DNA of 64,000 nt from Doris montereyensis. Its lineage: Eukaryota; Mollusca; Gastropoda; Nudibranchia; Dorididae. The notes under the pieces were generated by a model, which was not told where the DNA came from, did no database searches, and saw only the letters and a program-made list of their open reading frames with translations. Positions within the stretch are counted from its first letter, which is position 1; the number at the start of each line of letters is the position of its first letter. The position numbers and the translations under genes are program-made. The stretch spans positions 25,001-89,000 of the forward strand of contig JAXRKP010001515.1 of the NCBI GenBank assembly GCA_037039925.1. Direction: 5' to 3'. Of this stretch, positions 1 to 19,600 are shown piece after piece.

Positions 1-46
1 CAAAACAGAAGATCTAAAATTGGACGTCATTAAGTCTTACAGGCAT

Positions 47-228
<182 letters not shown>

Positions 229-681
229 TTTACGTTTTATGCGTCCGTATTCAGTATACTATTGTTATTTTTATTGTTATTGTTGTTGTTCTACTTATTA
301 TTATTATCATCAAACTGTCTATTCTTTGTTGTATTTTGCATAAGCGTTACTTATTCTCTTATTCGCTATTCTTTTGATGTTCTGCACTACCCTACACTCT
401 ACTCTAGGTTAGCTTAGCATAAGTACAGCATTTTGTGCTGCTTCTCCCTCGTGCATAGTGTGGCAGTTTTTAGTAGTTAGTAATAATACATGTATTATTA
501 TGTACATCCATCTTCTTCTGTAATTAATGTAGCTGTCCTTAACTTTTGAGAGAAATGAAGACAGCGACGGCGACTATAGTAATTAGTAGCTGTAATTACA
601 GGCAAATAATGCAAGTGTAAAATATATTTATGTATCAATCTAGATCTATGTGTCTCGCAGGAGGAGAAATGATACTTTATT

Positions 682-837
682 GGGGGGGGGGGGGGGGGGG
701 TTATGTGATCATGTAGATCATAGTCCGACATATTTTCTGCCTTGTGTGTGTGTGTATGTGTGTGTGTTTGTGTGTGTGTGTGTGTGGTGTGTATGTTTGT
801 GTGTGGTGTGTGTGTGTGTGTGTGGTGTGTGTGGTGG
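682..837. repeat. G19 run followed by interrupted (GT)n
   Basis: An uninterrupted run of 19 G (682-700) is followed, after 43 bp, by an imperfect GT/GTGTGG tract (744-837). The G run is long enough to stall polymerases and its length should not be trusted. The stretch 838-1080 holds no recognisable feature. Confidence 0.9.
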
Positions 838-1084
838 TGGATGGGGATTGTTTGAAGGATGGGAAACAAACAGTTTCCGTATCATTCTATATATATTATT
901 ATCTTTCTCTTGTTATTAACTGACCTGACAATGTTGGCCTTATGTATGTGAAAAGGATATCCTTGTATTATATAGTACATTGCAATATATGTATGTACTT
1001 GATCTCCTGATCTCTTATGTAGTCTAGAGAAGAAGAAAAAATGGGACAGACACACACTTAACTCTCAAAATGGATTAGTCTAGG

Positions 1085-4000
1085 CCATAACATTGTTGTG
1101 AAACCTAGTTGTCGCCACTCAATTGGACCCCATCATAGCCATGCATTCCCCGCCAAGCTATTGTCAGGATCTGAGCCTATGCCACTCTTCAGTTGGCTGA
1201 ACTAGACTTAAACAGGGGTCAACTAAATTTTGTCTCCAAATCTACAATAGGCCCTACTCTTATTCTCATCAAGAATAACCTTGTGCCACTGGTGTCATAG
1301 TGTCAGTGTCAGTTCTGTGTGTAAGAGTACTAACACATACATGAAAGTGATGTGTGTAAGAGTGCTAACACATACATGAAAGTGATGTGTGTAAGAGTAC
1401 TAACATACAGGAATGTACAGATGTGTGTAAGAGTGCTAAACATACATCAAAGTGATGTGTGTAAGAGTACTAACACATACATCAAAGTGATGTGTGTAAG
1501 AGTGCTAACACATACATGAAAGTGATGTGTGTAAGAGTGCTAACACATACAGGAAAGTGATGTGTGTAAGAGTGCTAACACATACATGAAAGTGATGTGT
1601 GTACAGGAAAGAGTGCTAACACATACATGAAAGTGATGTGTGTAAGAGTACTAACACATACATGAAAGTGATGTGTGTAAGAGTGCTACACATACATGAA
1701 AGTGATGTGTGTAAGAGTGCTAACACATACATGAAAGTGATGTGTAAGAGTGCTAACACATACATGAAAGTGATGTGTGTAAGAGTGCTAACACATACAT
1801 GAAAGTGATGTGTGTAAGAGTACTAACACATACATGAAAGTGATGTGTACTAACACATACATGAAAGTGATGTGTGTAAGAGTACTAACACATACATGAA
1901 AGTGATGTGTGTAAGAGTACTAACACATACATGAAAGTGATGTGTGTGAAGAGTACTAACACATACATGAAAGTGATGTGTAAGAGTACTAACACATACA
2001 TGAAAGTGATGTGTGTAAGAGTACTAACACATACATGAAAGTGATGTGTGTAAGAGTACTAACACATACATGAAAGTGATGTGTGTAAGAGTACTAACAC
2101 ATACAGGAAAGTGATGTGTGTAAGAGTACTAACACATACAGGAAAGTGATGTGTGTAAGAGTACTAACACATACATGAAAGTGATGTGTGTAAGAGTACT
2201 AACACATACATGAAAGTGATGTGTGTAAGAGTACTAACACATACATGAAAGTGATGTGTGTAAGAGTACTAACACATACAGGAAAGTGATGTGTGTAAGA
2301 GTACTAACACATACATGAAAGTGATGTGTGTAAGAGTACTAAGATATACATGAAAGTGATGTGTGTAGAGTAACTAACACATACATGAAAGCATGTGTGA
2401 TGTCTGTGATGTAAGAGTACTAACACATACATGGGAGTGGTGTGTATAAGAGTGCTAACACATACATGGCAGTGAATAAGAGTACTAAGACATACATGGG
2501 AGTGATAAGACTCAAATACTAAGACATACATGGGAGTGTAAGAGGACAAAGACATACATGGGAGTGATGTCTGTTTATAAGAGTACTACGACATACATCT
2601 GAGTGACGTGTATATGTAAGAGTACTAAGACATACATGAGAGTGATGTGTATGTGTAAGTACTAACACATACATGGGAGTGATGTGTGTGTAAGAGTACT
2701 AAGACATACATGGGAGTGATGTGTGTGTAAGAGTACTAAGACATACATGGGAGTGATGTCTGTGTGTAAGAGTACTAAGACATACATAGGAGTGATGTCT
2801 AGGAGTGATGAGTGATGTCTGGGAGTGATGTCTAGGTGTAATAGTACTAAGACATACATGGGAGTGATGTCTAGGTGTAATAGTACTAAGACATACATGG
2901 GAGTGATGTCTAGGTGTAAGAGTACTAAGACATACATGGGAGTGATGTCTGTTGTAAGAGTACTAAGACATACATGGGGGATGTGTGTGATGTACTAAGA
3001 CATACATGTGATGTGTGTATGTAAGAGTACTAAGACATACATGGGAGTGATGTGTGTGTGTAAGAGTACTAAGACATACATGGGAGTGATGTGTGTGTAA
3101 GAGTACTAAGACATACATGGGAGTGATGTGTGTGTGTAAGAGTACTAAGACATACATGGGAGTGATGTGTGTGTGTAAGACATACATGGGAGTGAGTACT
3201 AAGACATACATAAATGGGAGTGATGTGTGTGTGTAAGAGTACTAAGACATACATGGGAGTGATGTGTGTGTGTAAGAGTACTAAGACATATGGGAGTGAT
3301 GTGTGTGGAGTGGGAGTGATGTGTGTGTAAGAGTACTAAGACATACATGGGAGTGATGTGTGTGAGTACTGACATACATGGGAGTGATGTGTGTAAGAGT
3401 ACTAAGACATACATGGGAGTGATAAGAAGTACCAAGACATACATGGGAGTAATGTGTGTGTGTAAGAGTACTAAGACATACATTGGAGTGATTTGTGTGT
3501 AAGAGGTAAGACATACATGGGAGTGATGTGTGTGTAAGAGTACTAAACATACATGGGACATACAGTGATGTGTATGTGTAAGAGTACTAAGACATACATG
3601 GGAGTGATGTGTATATGTAAGAGTACTAAGACATACACAGGAGTGATGTGTAAGAGTATTAAGACATACATGGGGACTATTACTAATTACTAAGACATAC
3701 ATGGGAGTGATGTGTATATGTAAGAGTACTAAGACATACATGGGAGTGATGTGTATGTGCATAATGGAGTGATGTGTGTGTGTAAGAGTACTAAGACATA
3801 CATGGGAGTGATGTGTATGCATAATGGGAGTGATGTGTGTGTGTAAGAGTACTAAGACATACATGGGAGTGATGTGATGGGAGTGTGTGTATGTAAGAGT
3901 ACTAAGACATACATGGGAGTGATGTGTGTGTGTTTCGACTCTGTGATCTCTGACCAAGCCAAACTAGAGTCTTCTTGTACACACTTGCACATTACTTTGG

Positions 4001-4220
4001 GGAAGGGGTGGCTATGAACGGTGGCGGTATATGAGTCGTAATGTATTTCACAATGTCAATAATTATTAAGGAAAGTTCCTGCCAAAGTCGTTGGCAGATG
4101 GCAGTACAACAAGGTATTTCAATATTTTTGTATAGTGTCAGGTTGGTACCAAGGTGAAAAGCTGGCGGTAAGCAAGAATGGCAATACAACGGAGGGCGGG
4201 TATAACGAGGTGTGAGTGTA
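1085..4220. mobile_element. non-autonomous DNA transposon (family G), copy 1, swollen by a minisatellite
   Basis: The flanks at about 1090-1316 and 3931-4220 resemble, in order, the segments 9080-9260 and 9585-9846 of a second copy. The right end finishes with the family terminus (tataacgagg, then gagtgta at 4214-4220), as in copy 2. The left terminus is not clear, so the start is approximate. No transposase ORF is visible. Between the flanks a short internal segment has been amplified into the 2.6-kb array annotated separately. Confidence 0.55.
1317..3930. repeat. 2.6-kb minisatellite, about 35-bp unit, over 70 copies
   Basis: The unit core is taagagtactaa followed by acatacatg and a TG-rich spacer. 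Two blocks are visible. From 1317 to about 2400 units read cacatacatgaaagtgat with a very regular 35-bp period. From about 2430 to 3930 units read agacatacatgggagtgat with variable (TG)n spacers and many partial units. The His/Thr-rich and Tyr-Val-Leu-rich minus-strand ORFs here are translations of the repeat. A single unamplified unit sits in the related element near 9532-9585. Confidence 0.95.
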
Positions 4221-4324
4221 TAAGTATATATGCCAATAAAGGTTTGACCAATAACACAACAAATTCTTATTATGTGTGTTGGGTTGTTTTGTTCTCATGT
4301 CTATTTTTTGTTCCGCATATTATG

Positions 4325-4330
4325 TTTATT
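4325..4330 (-). terminator. possible polyadenylation signal of the ASB gene
   Basis: TTTATT on the plus strand is AATAAA on the minus strand, about 275 nt downstream of the ASB stop codon. It is the first such hexamer I found. The intervening 3'UTR is AT-rich. A single hexamer in AT-rich DNA is weak evidence. Confidence 0.3.
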
Positions 4331-4603
4331 CCTTTCAACTTTTAACTTACAAATGTGTTTTTAAAAGAAAGTGAGCCAAAAACTTAAAAGCACAAAACAA
4401 TACTATAGATAATGTACTAGTAGATCTATTTTCATTAAGTAAATTTTCATCAGAACACAACCTCTTCTTTTCATAGAAGCAAGTTTCTTTAGTTTTACAA
4501 AAACAAAATCATGTAAAAAATAAAAAAATAAAATAACAATAACCAATCTCATCAAGCCTGATACTACTAATACTGCTACTAGTAATATCTCATCAGTCTC
4601 AGA

Positions 4604-10200
<5,597 letters not shown>

Positions 10201-10527
10201 CTGTGGGAGACAGAGAAACGTTAATTTCAAATGATATCAATTTGATTAAGCCACACTCTTTTTAAACACATTTTAATGATAATAATCACTCATTAGATCT
10301 GTTACTTAGAGATACTTTCTTTCAACAATAAATTTGTGAGGGATAATCATATTTGAAGATGAAAATCTAGGACATATTTATGTCATGCATGCTGCACACT
10401 TAATGCATGGAAACATGTTGACTAAGAAGACTTCGTGAATGTTGGAGTTGGATACAATTTATTTTTTTAATATATGTTTTTTATTTGATTTTACAAAACT
10501 CACATGCACAGCTTTAAAGTGATTTTA

Positions 10528-10715
10528 AATCATATCCCGAGTGCTCTGTATACAGCCAAAAAATGTTGTGATCTGATCTGGGCAGGGAACAGCCTTTTCA
10601 TCATCCATTTCTAATGAAACTAGGTCTGTGTCAATCTGTCTGGACATGAACCCACAACCCTTTAGTTGAGGGGCAGACACCTCACCCGTGGACCACAGTA
10701 TCCCCCACAAATCCT
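10528..10715 (-). mobile_element. tRNA-derived SINE, family A
   Basis: The reverse strand reads gtggtccacgggtgaggtgt, ctgcccctcaactaaagg, gttgtgggttcatgtcc and then the body with tcacaacatttttt and ggctgtatacagagcact. These are the landmarks of the 24148 copy. The 95-codon minus-strand ORF over it is SINE sequence and not an exon. Confidence 0.7.
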
Positions 10716-11291
10716 GTGTGGTTGAGAATGCTTTGCCAGAAACCTTAGTCATACTAAAGATACTAGAATTAGAATGAATTACCTTAACCTTGTTCAAGGC
10801 GAAATATGACAATAAGTGACACTGACAACTCCATAAATAAAGACTTGTTCAAGTATCTTTGGTAATAAATGAATGTCCGCTCTCCCTCCTATACTCACAA
10901 TTTCATAACAATACTAACACTATCATTCATAGCTAAATGTACAGCAATGCTAGATCGCTGATTTGGAGACATTCTTCCTTCCAAGCCGATGTTATCGTTA
11001 TTTATAAGCAAAAAGATTGTTTTTATTCTATTCTGTCATTCCAACTTTTTTGTATTAGTCACGTGATATTTCCATACAACATTTGTGCGATTTTTAGAAT
11101 TATAGTCGATACCCTGGGCTTGAACTTTTCTTCTTTACTTGCGATATTGGTAGCATAAAAACTCAAATAATTGACAGAGAATGTGAAAAAGAATTTTTGC
11201 TTTGCATTTGAACGACAAAAACATGACTTGTGAGATATTCCACGATTATTCAATAGACAGTGTTGGCCGTATAAAGGAAGAAGAAGAAGAC

Positions 11292-11299
11292 TATATATA
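11292..11299 (+). promoter_or_regulatory. TATA-like element upstream of PRPF19
   Basis: TATATATA lies 76 bp upstream of the PRPF19 start codon, between an AAG-rich tract and the ATG. The spacing would allow a short 5'UTR of about 50 nt. In AT-rich DNA this motif is weak evidence; no other promoter element stands out. Confidence 0.3.
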
Positions 11300-11374
11300 G
11301 TATTTGAAGCCAAGAAGTCTAGATTACGATTGTAAAACTTTAGTATCGATATACAAAATGTTCACAATTTCAAC

Positions 11375-11393
11375 ATGGCGCTGTTCTGTGCAA
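11375..11393 (+). CDS. PRPF19: PRPF19 exon 1, 19-nt coding part
   Basis: ATGGCGCTGTTCTGTGCA plus one A, then donor gtgcgtg. It encodes MALFCA, and the split codon A+TC gives Ile, so the junction reads [15 protein letters not shown]. This aligns with the conserved metazoan Prp19 N-terminus (human begins MSLICS-ISNEVPEHP). The ATG sits in caacATGGCG, a good Kozak context. The exon was too short to appear as an ORF. Confidence 0.9.
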
Positions 11394-14300
11394 GTGCGTG
11401 TATTTCTCAAGCTCTACCTGTTTTTATTTACACACACTCAAAATTGCTTAAAATAATAATATTCAAATATTTTTTCATGGGTCTTAAAGATTGCATTGTT
11501 CCCAATCCTTATCTTTTTGCTCACCTTCGTTAGTGTTGCGACAATGTTTGGATCTGTACCTCTAGTATATGCTAGTTAGTAGATATAGTGTTTAGAATTT
11601 GGCCGGTGTCCTGAGGTGCGTTCCTTAGGCTGTAGGTAGACAAGCAATTTGCTTGCCCTTTTCTGACAAGACAGTAGGAAAGGGAACTCTTTAATAATCT
11701 AAAATCCAAATTGTAGGTTAGATGGCGGTGTCCATTAATTATGTTATTAAAACTTGTAAATAAAAACAATCAAACGACTAAAAGAACATGTTTTTTCTCT
11801 TTCGAATGATAAGAATCTCTAGATCTAGAGTCCAGAAGTATAGATATCTAGATTTAGATCTACCGATCCACAGAAAGAAGGATAAATTCAACTAACTGTT
11901 AAATATCTTGTGCCACAAGGGCGCCGCCATTTTGCTTTTTCGCTAGTAAGCCAGCCTCGTGATGTGTTTGGCGTGGCTAGTCAGTTATAAGTAAGTGGCT
12001 TGGCTACAAAACGGTGTGCTTGACAAGCTGCTTGCCTACGGAACGCACCTCTACTGCCCATTTCATTTCACTGACTTCACTGACTGTGTTTGCGATTTAC
12101 AATCAATAATGTGGTCTGTGCCTGGGCAATTCTGACATCACAGTTATTGACTGCCTGGATCTAATGGCTGGTTCCTGTTTGGTGCTGTGTTAAGAATTTT
12201 AAATTAAAGGCCATATAACTTCATAATTCATGACATTTGAATGTGAAATCAATAATGAGTAAATTTCTATAGCACGAAGTCTCTCAATGATTGGGCTCTA
12301 GGTGTGTCACACAGATGAAAGAATTATACAGAGTTGAAATTTTTCGATCTGATTTAGAATCTACATTACATTTTAAAAACTAAAGACTAAAAAGGCACTT
12401 TCAGTGTTACTGTTACTGGAAGTTACCTTCTTACAGTGAGGCATTGCCCCAGCCATTTGCATGAAAAAACGAGTGGGTGCAAAGGGTGAAGCTAGGATTT
12501 GGACTTAGTTTGAACAATGATTTCGCGTTAACAGATGATAAAAATAAAAAATTTATCTTTAAATCATAGATCTACATATTTTCTGAAAGTTGATACTATT
12601 GATAGAATAAGAAATTCATATTGAGATGTTATTGCAACAAGAAAGAAAAAAGATGAAACAATAGCAGTGATAGCTCAAGCTGTGTTATATTAGCTCAAGC
12701 AAGTATTTTGAATGGAAAAGTGACTTTCACGAACAATAACAAGGCCATCAAAAAAGCTATGAGCTTAAAATAAGTCGTAGTTTTTCATTGGTTGTTGTCA
12801 AACTATGAACTCAAAGGCTAAACTCTGTCATAAACCATTTAAGGAAAGCGGAAATTTACTTTCAAGAAGCCTAGGTGTCTGGCCCGGCGTGCTTGCCGAG
12901 CCAACAGTAACACGACTAAATAAAGGGACGGTGCTTTTCTTGAGTTAAAATTATATGGCACTATTTCATTCGTCAAAATACGTCTTAAGCTGGCGCTTAC
13001 AATATGGCAATGAATCCACTTCACGTAGTCTGAGAGGGAGTAAATTCCTGATGGTCAGTCCTAAATGAGAAATTAGATTACGTCTAGATCATTCTATATT
13101 CTGAACATTTTTATGCAGAATAAGACAAACAATATTGTTGAAATTAGAAGAGCGGTGATAAACAAAGAGCAGACATAATACGATAGGCAGTTATGTTTGA
13201 TTAGCTACTTAGTATCGAAAACACATCTCAAACCCATGTTATTTATTGAAGATATTATTTTAAAGGGTAAAGTATTCAGGCTTCGTTTTGTTATATTTTT
13301 ATTGTCACTTATCATCACTCTCTCAAATTCATCGCTAGCAGGACTGCCGACAGTATGGTTTAAGAACGTTTTGTCACCAGGCCATCTGTGACTTAACAAT
13401 AACATTCCTTTGGCATTGCGTCACCTTAACTTTATCAAGGAGCACTTGTGATGTTAACAGGAGTAAAAAATTTTAATGTGGGGTTGCCCGGGCCATTTGT
13501 ATAAAAAGTAAAGGCGTGCAAAGGGTGAAGCTGAGATTTTGACTCTAGTTGAAGTGACAATTTTTGTGTTGACAAATAATACGAGACCTAAAAAACCATA
13601 TAATATGTGAAAGCTGATAGAAGAGGGAATTTATATTGAGATGCTTTATTGCAACTAAAGGGCCGTACACTAAAGACTATACAACAGCGGTCACAGGAGT
13701 ATATTTAATTTGTGCTGAATGGCATTTTGACAAACAATAGGGAAGCCACCAGAAAAGATGCAGGATTAAAATGAGTTGTAATTTCATTAGCTATTGAACT
13801 CAAAGTCAAACTGTGCCATATAAGGGAAAATGAAAGTTTCCATTAAAGAAGCCAAAGTTTCCTGCCCTTAGTATAGGGCCTGCACTCTTCCCGTACAACC
13901 AATGTTTGCCCTAAATATAGGATCAACACATTTCCCGAGAAAATGGTTACACGCTCACCCTAAATTTAGGGTCAGCATTTTACTTTGGTTAATGTGAGAA
14001 AGTCCAGTTCATGTGTTTCTTCTTATTGTTATTGTTTTAGGTTTGGCACCACTGCAGTTCATGTCTAGACCGTGATTATTTTAATTTTAAATTGATAAAA
14101 GGAATTTGCTCAAGGGCTTACACGAAGCATAACTTTGGATAATGTATCTTTGTTTTCAAGGCAAATTAAATGTCTAGTGTCATTTTCTATGATAAATTTG
14201 GTTTGGTATTGCTTTCACTGTAGTGAAAGATTTATTTTTGCATGTTGACAAATTCTTATGTTTTTGTATCAGTTGACAACCTCTATACTCTATGTTTTCT

Positions 14301-16513
14301 TTCCAGTCAGTAATGAGGTTCCAGAAACCCCTGTCATTTCTCCCACATCTGGCCACATATTTGAGAAGAGGCTTATCGAGAAGTACATCCAGGACAATGG
14401 AACTGACCCCATTTCCAGCGATGCTTTGACAGTGGATATGCTCATATCTGTAAAAAGTAAGCTTGCTGTGCTTTTCTTGGCATTATTAGCAATTGAGTAA
14501 ATTCATACTTCAATACAATAGCTCCAACTATTCTATAATTATTTTGACCATGACAGAAATAATTCACAATCACGTCTGTTTTTTATTTGTTTGGGTTTTT
14601 TTTTGTTACTGGTATTTTAATTTACTCAATCGTTTTTTTCCCCTTTATTTAATGAATCAACAAAACAAGAAAAGAATTCATTGATACAAGTGTTATTGAG
14701 GCTGAATTAATTTAGAGCAAGAAGTCTTTCTTACATTCAAAATGTTATAAAATCTTTCCATTTCAGACACAAGTGTAGTCAAACCAAGACCTCCCTCTGC
14801 CACAAGTATTCCAGCAATCCTTAAAGCTCTTCAAGATGAATGGGTTTGTCTATTTAGCTGTTAATTGTAGTTTATATAATTCTCTTAAAATTTGTTGTTA
14901 ACGGTATTGCTTATAATCACTGGCTTCGGAATTTATTTCCTTTCTTAGTCTTTATCTTGTTTTAATTGCTTTAAAATTGCCATTTTGAAATCTTATTTAT
15001 TTTTTTATGCTGATGTTAATTGCTTAAAAATTTTCTTTTATGGATGATGTAGGTTTTTAAATTGAATTTGTTTATATTTTTGTTTTATTGTGTGTTTCTT
15101 CCTAATGCAAGAAAAACTTATATACTTATTTGAAATATTGCTTTACATAGTATTTATTGTATTATTATAAATGAGTTTGATTGACAGGTTATTAGTAGTT
15201 TGCAATCAGTCATTGTCATTTGGAATCAAATCTTATTTCATTTTTAAGAAATTGTGCTTCACAACGTTTTTTCTAAAAGCCTGTTTGTTGTTGTTTCATA
15301 CCAGGATGCAGTCATGTTACACAGTTTTACCCTCAGACAGCAGCTGCAAACTGCAAGACAGGGTAGGCTTACATTCGCTTTATATTTTCATCATAAAGTC
15401 TTTCATAAAATGTTTTTAGCGTTAACGGTTATTTTGTTTGTCCAATGGATCAAGCACTCTTTGATTTAATAGGAGTAGTAATATTATGAATATCGTTGTG
15501 TCGGTATGTATTAAAATTGTACTCAATGGCGTGGTATTTTTGTTATTATTTAGAGAACTTATCGTTATAGTTTGTTTTTAATCTGTATTTCAGAATTGTC
15601 TCATGCTCTGTATCAACACGATGCCGCCTGCCGTGTTATTGCTCGTCTCATCAAGGAAGTGACAGCTGCAAGAGAAGGTGAGCCAACGTTTGATCTTTTT
15701 CTAGTGCCACCGCTTGCTTAGCAGTCAGTTTCAATATTTTGTATGCAATGCAGAAATAAGTGTACAAACAATGTGTTTTGAAGATAAGTCACTTTACAAG
15801 CCAGTTGTCTGTGGTTTGAATCTCAGTTTAGGAATTAGTACCAAAATTTTATGCTTTTTAAGATCAGAGGGAGAAGAAAGGCAAGAATGGAGCACTTAAG
15901 GCTATGCTTGATTGATGAAAGAGAGATGTCGCCTGTATGTCTTACTTATTGGTGAAATATGGGGGCTGCCTGCAGGTCTTCCTTTTATTCTGTCCTTTCC
16001 TGACCTACGTATCTTTCATCTTACTGTTTTTCTCTTTATAAAGTTATTGACGGGTAAATTCCAATGCAATGCACGAACACGATCTGCATGAACATTTAGT
16101 GTGCGTGAATGAGATATAAAGCTGTCCAAGCGCAGTTTTAATGTCTGGCATAAAACCTAACGTATTGAAGTTTTTTTGAAGTATGAATTAGTAAACCCCG
16201 CTCGTTCTCCTTCTCTTTCATTTTATTTCTGTTTTTGTCTATCTGTTGTCTGTTTACGGTTCGGATTTATAAGTTAGAACATGCTCTTGATTAAAGAAAA
16301 TGTTGTGAGTTGATGATTATAAAAAACTAAAAAACTTCATGTGGTTAATTCAACGCTTTTGGTTCACAGCTTTGGCTACACTCAAACCCCAGGCTGGTCT
16401 TGCCGCCCTGCCCCTGGTTACAATGCACCCGCACCTGCTCCTGTGAGTCATTTTTACATTATTCATTGAAAATGACTTCCTGTTCTTCTCCCTCGATGTC
16501 TCTTTCTCCCTCT

Positions 16514-16609
<96 letters not shown>

Positions 16610-19600
16610 TATCTATCTCTGACTTTCAATATGTTGTCATTTTTATTTATCCCTGTCTGTCTCACTTCACTCCCGTTCCCCCTTCATCTTGTTCTTTTTT
16701 TAAATATATTTTATCTTTACTTTCCGTAATTGTGTAGTTGCGGAACATCTTGTTTCATTTTTTAAAAAACTGTTTTTGAAGAAATTCTTTTAATTTTATT
16801 ATTGTTTTAAATTTTCTCTTTTTTTTCCCCCAGGCTATTGCTGCTGATGCTGGTCCTGAGGCCGCCATTCAACCCGCCGAGGAAGCCGTCATGAGTGAAG
16901 AGGTCATTCAGAAGGTACGTGTGTATTTGGACATTGTTCATGTTGCTAGGTCCTGTCTTTGATATTCTTCTTTTCTTCTTTTTTTTTTTGTAAGCTCAGT
17001 TATATGCATTAAAGATTGAACTTGGCGTACAATCCTCTAATGATGTACACTCAAATCTTGTATTGTGCCAGTGGTAACTTACACTAATCGAAGTAACAAA
17101 AGAAATACTAAAATGTCGATGTAAAATACATGTAGATCTACAAGTTCAAAAAATGTTAAGCCTGACAATAAAGGCATGTAATGCAATGCAGTAGTGATAG
17201 AAGTAGGCAGGCCTTACAACACATCACGCATCCGTCTTGGTTTTCCATTAGCCCTGGATTATACAGGGTGAGAGAGAGGAATGGTGCATTGCGTGTTGGC
17301 ATGAAACATGACACACCCTGGGCACTGATGCTTTTGCGTGTGTTCAACTCCAGGATCTGAAACTAAATTCTACCCGCTTCCATCACATCAAGGAGGGGTG
17401 CACTGATGTTATATTTTTACAATAGTGTGTAATGTTGACACCCAGGTAATGTTGACACCAAATCATTGGTGGATTGTGTATAATTAGGTAATGTTGACAC
17501 CAAATCATTGGTGGATTGGGGTTTAATTAGGTAATGTTGACACCAAATCATTGGTGGATTGGGGTTTAATTAAGTAATGTTGACACCAAATTATTGGTGG
17601 ATTGTGATATAATTAGGTAATGTTGACACCAAATCATTGGTGGATTGTGGTATAATTAGGTAATGTTGACACCAAATCATTGGTGGATTGTGGTATAATT
17701 AGGTAATGTTGACACCAAATCATTGGTGGATTGGGGTTTAATTAGGTAATGTTGACACCAAATCATTGGTGGATTGTGGTATAATTAGGTAATGTTGACA
17801 CCAAATCATTGGTGGATTGTGGTATAATTAGGTAATGTTGACACCAAATCATTGGTGGATTGTGGTATAATTAGGTAATGTTGACACCAAATCATTGGTG
17901 GATTGTGGTATAATTAGGTAATGTTGACATCAAATCATTGGTGGATTGGGGTTTAATTAGGTAATGTTGACACCAAATCATTGGTGGATTGTGGTATAAT
18001 TAGGTAATGTTGACACCAAATCATTGGTGGATTGTGGTATAATTAGGTAATGTTGACACCAAATCATTGGTGGATTGTGGTATAATTAGGTAATGTTGAC
18101 ACCAAATCATTGGTGGATTGTGGTATAATTAGGTAATGTTGACACCAAATCATTGGTGGATTGTGATATAATTAGGTAATGTTGACTTCAAATCATTGGT
18201 GGATTGTGGTATAATGAGATATTCCATTTTGTTGTTTTTTTTCCTTTCTGATCCGTAGAATGGTGAAAAGTCGACAGTAATTGAGAACGGCAGTTTAGCA
18301 GGATGTGATATAGCAAAGTTTTGAGTGTATTTTAGGTTAGGGTAATTGGATGTATTTTTTTTAGAAATCATGGGACTCACCTTTAGTAGCTTTTTGTATT
18401 AATGTTGAGATTTGAAATGCAAGAATTGTGTACAATTGATTGGTTCATAAATGTTTCAATTTTGTCTCTTGAAATAAACTACTAACTTTTCCTCTGGGTT
18501 TTTTTACTTATGTCCAATACTTCATTTGTTTCTATTCTAGCTTCAAGACAAAGCCACGCTTCTTACAGCAGAGAGGAAAAAGGTATGTACAATAAGCAAA
18601 AACAAACAATTACCATGACTTTCATGTTATTATTATTTGTCGGGGGAAAATAGTTTCTTTGTTTTATTATTTTTAAATTTTGAGCATGAGCTGCCTCTTC
18701 TTTGAGCTCGAGAGAGCCTTTGAAATGGCGACAAAGTTGGCCTCAGGGTCAGTTGCGGGTCCTGCACTTTAATTCTTCAGCGATAGGGAGTTACATTGGA
18801 TAAAAAAGGGGGCCTCCATTTTAATGCCTAAGCTCGCTTAGCTCCCTGTGTGAGACATGTTTACCGTCTTTTATAGGCCGCAACACAGTCAGCAAGTTAC
18901 GTTTTCCAAATAACAAATAACACCTCCACCCCTAAACTATTGATTTGAAAATCTCCGATACAGAAAAACGCAGAGAGGAGAAAAGGGTCAAATTAATTAG
19001 TCTCAACTCGTCTGTATTGTAGAAATGTTTGAAAATGTTTAGACTAGAGGATGCAAGGTAGTATTTTATCAGCAAGTGCCAAACAGGGCGTTCTAAAAGG
19101 TTGGAATTTTTTCCATCAAAGAGAATGGTGGGGCGCAAGGTAGCTCTATGAAATGCCTGCTAAGGAAATAAATCACTGGTGCCAAGTTGCTGAGTTTTGA
19201 GATTAAAATTGAAATGTGATGAAAAGTGTGGTTAATCGTGTAGCGTATTAGCTATTCAATAAGACAATCCTCACTGTAGGCATTGTTGCCTAGTCATCCA
19301 TAACAGCTTTTAAATGTGTAATGGAGGGTGAGTCTACTATCTCTAATAGAGAAAAGTAGGTGAGTAAAATGTCTGCAACTTCATCAAAGCTAGGTGAATT
19401 GTCCATGGATTGTCCTGCATACTAGATTAAGCTGAAGGGATAGCATTCATTAATCATAGAGAGTTGGTGCCATGTTTTTAAGTCAGGTTAGAATTCCAGA
19501 TTTGTAAGCTCTAATACTAATATAATATTGATGGTGAAAGTTGCAAACCGTCTATGTCCAATTTTGGATGTTTTGAGAAAATCAAAGAAAAATCTATTTT

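Noticed and set aside
1317..3930. Long His/Thr- and Tyr-Val-Leu-rich minus-strand ORFs (up to 252 codons)
   Set aside because: They are translations of the 35-bp minisatellite and its variants; no start, splice or homology support.
10525..10812. A 95-codon minus-strand ORF that could be an ASB exon
   Set aside because: Most of it matches SINE family A head and body in reverse; no acceptor or donor fits the ASB phases.
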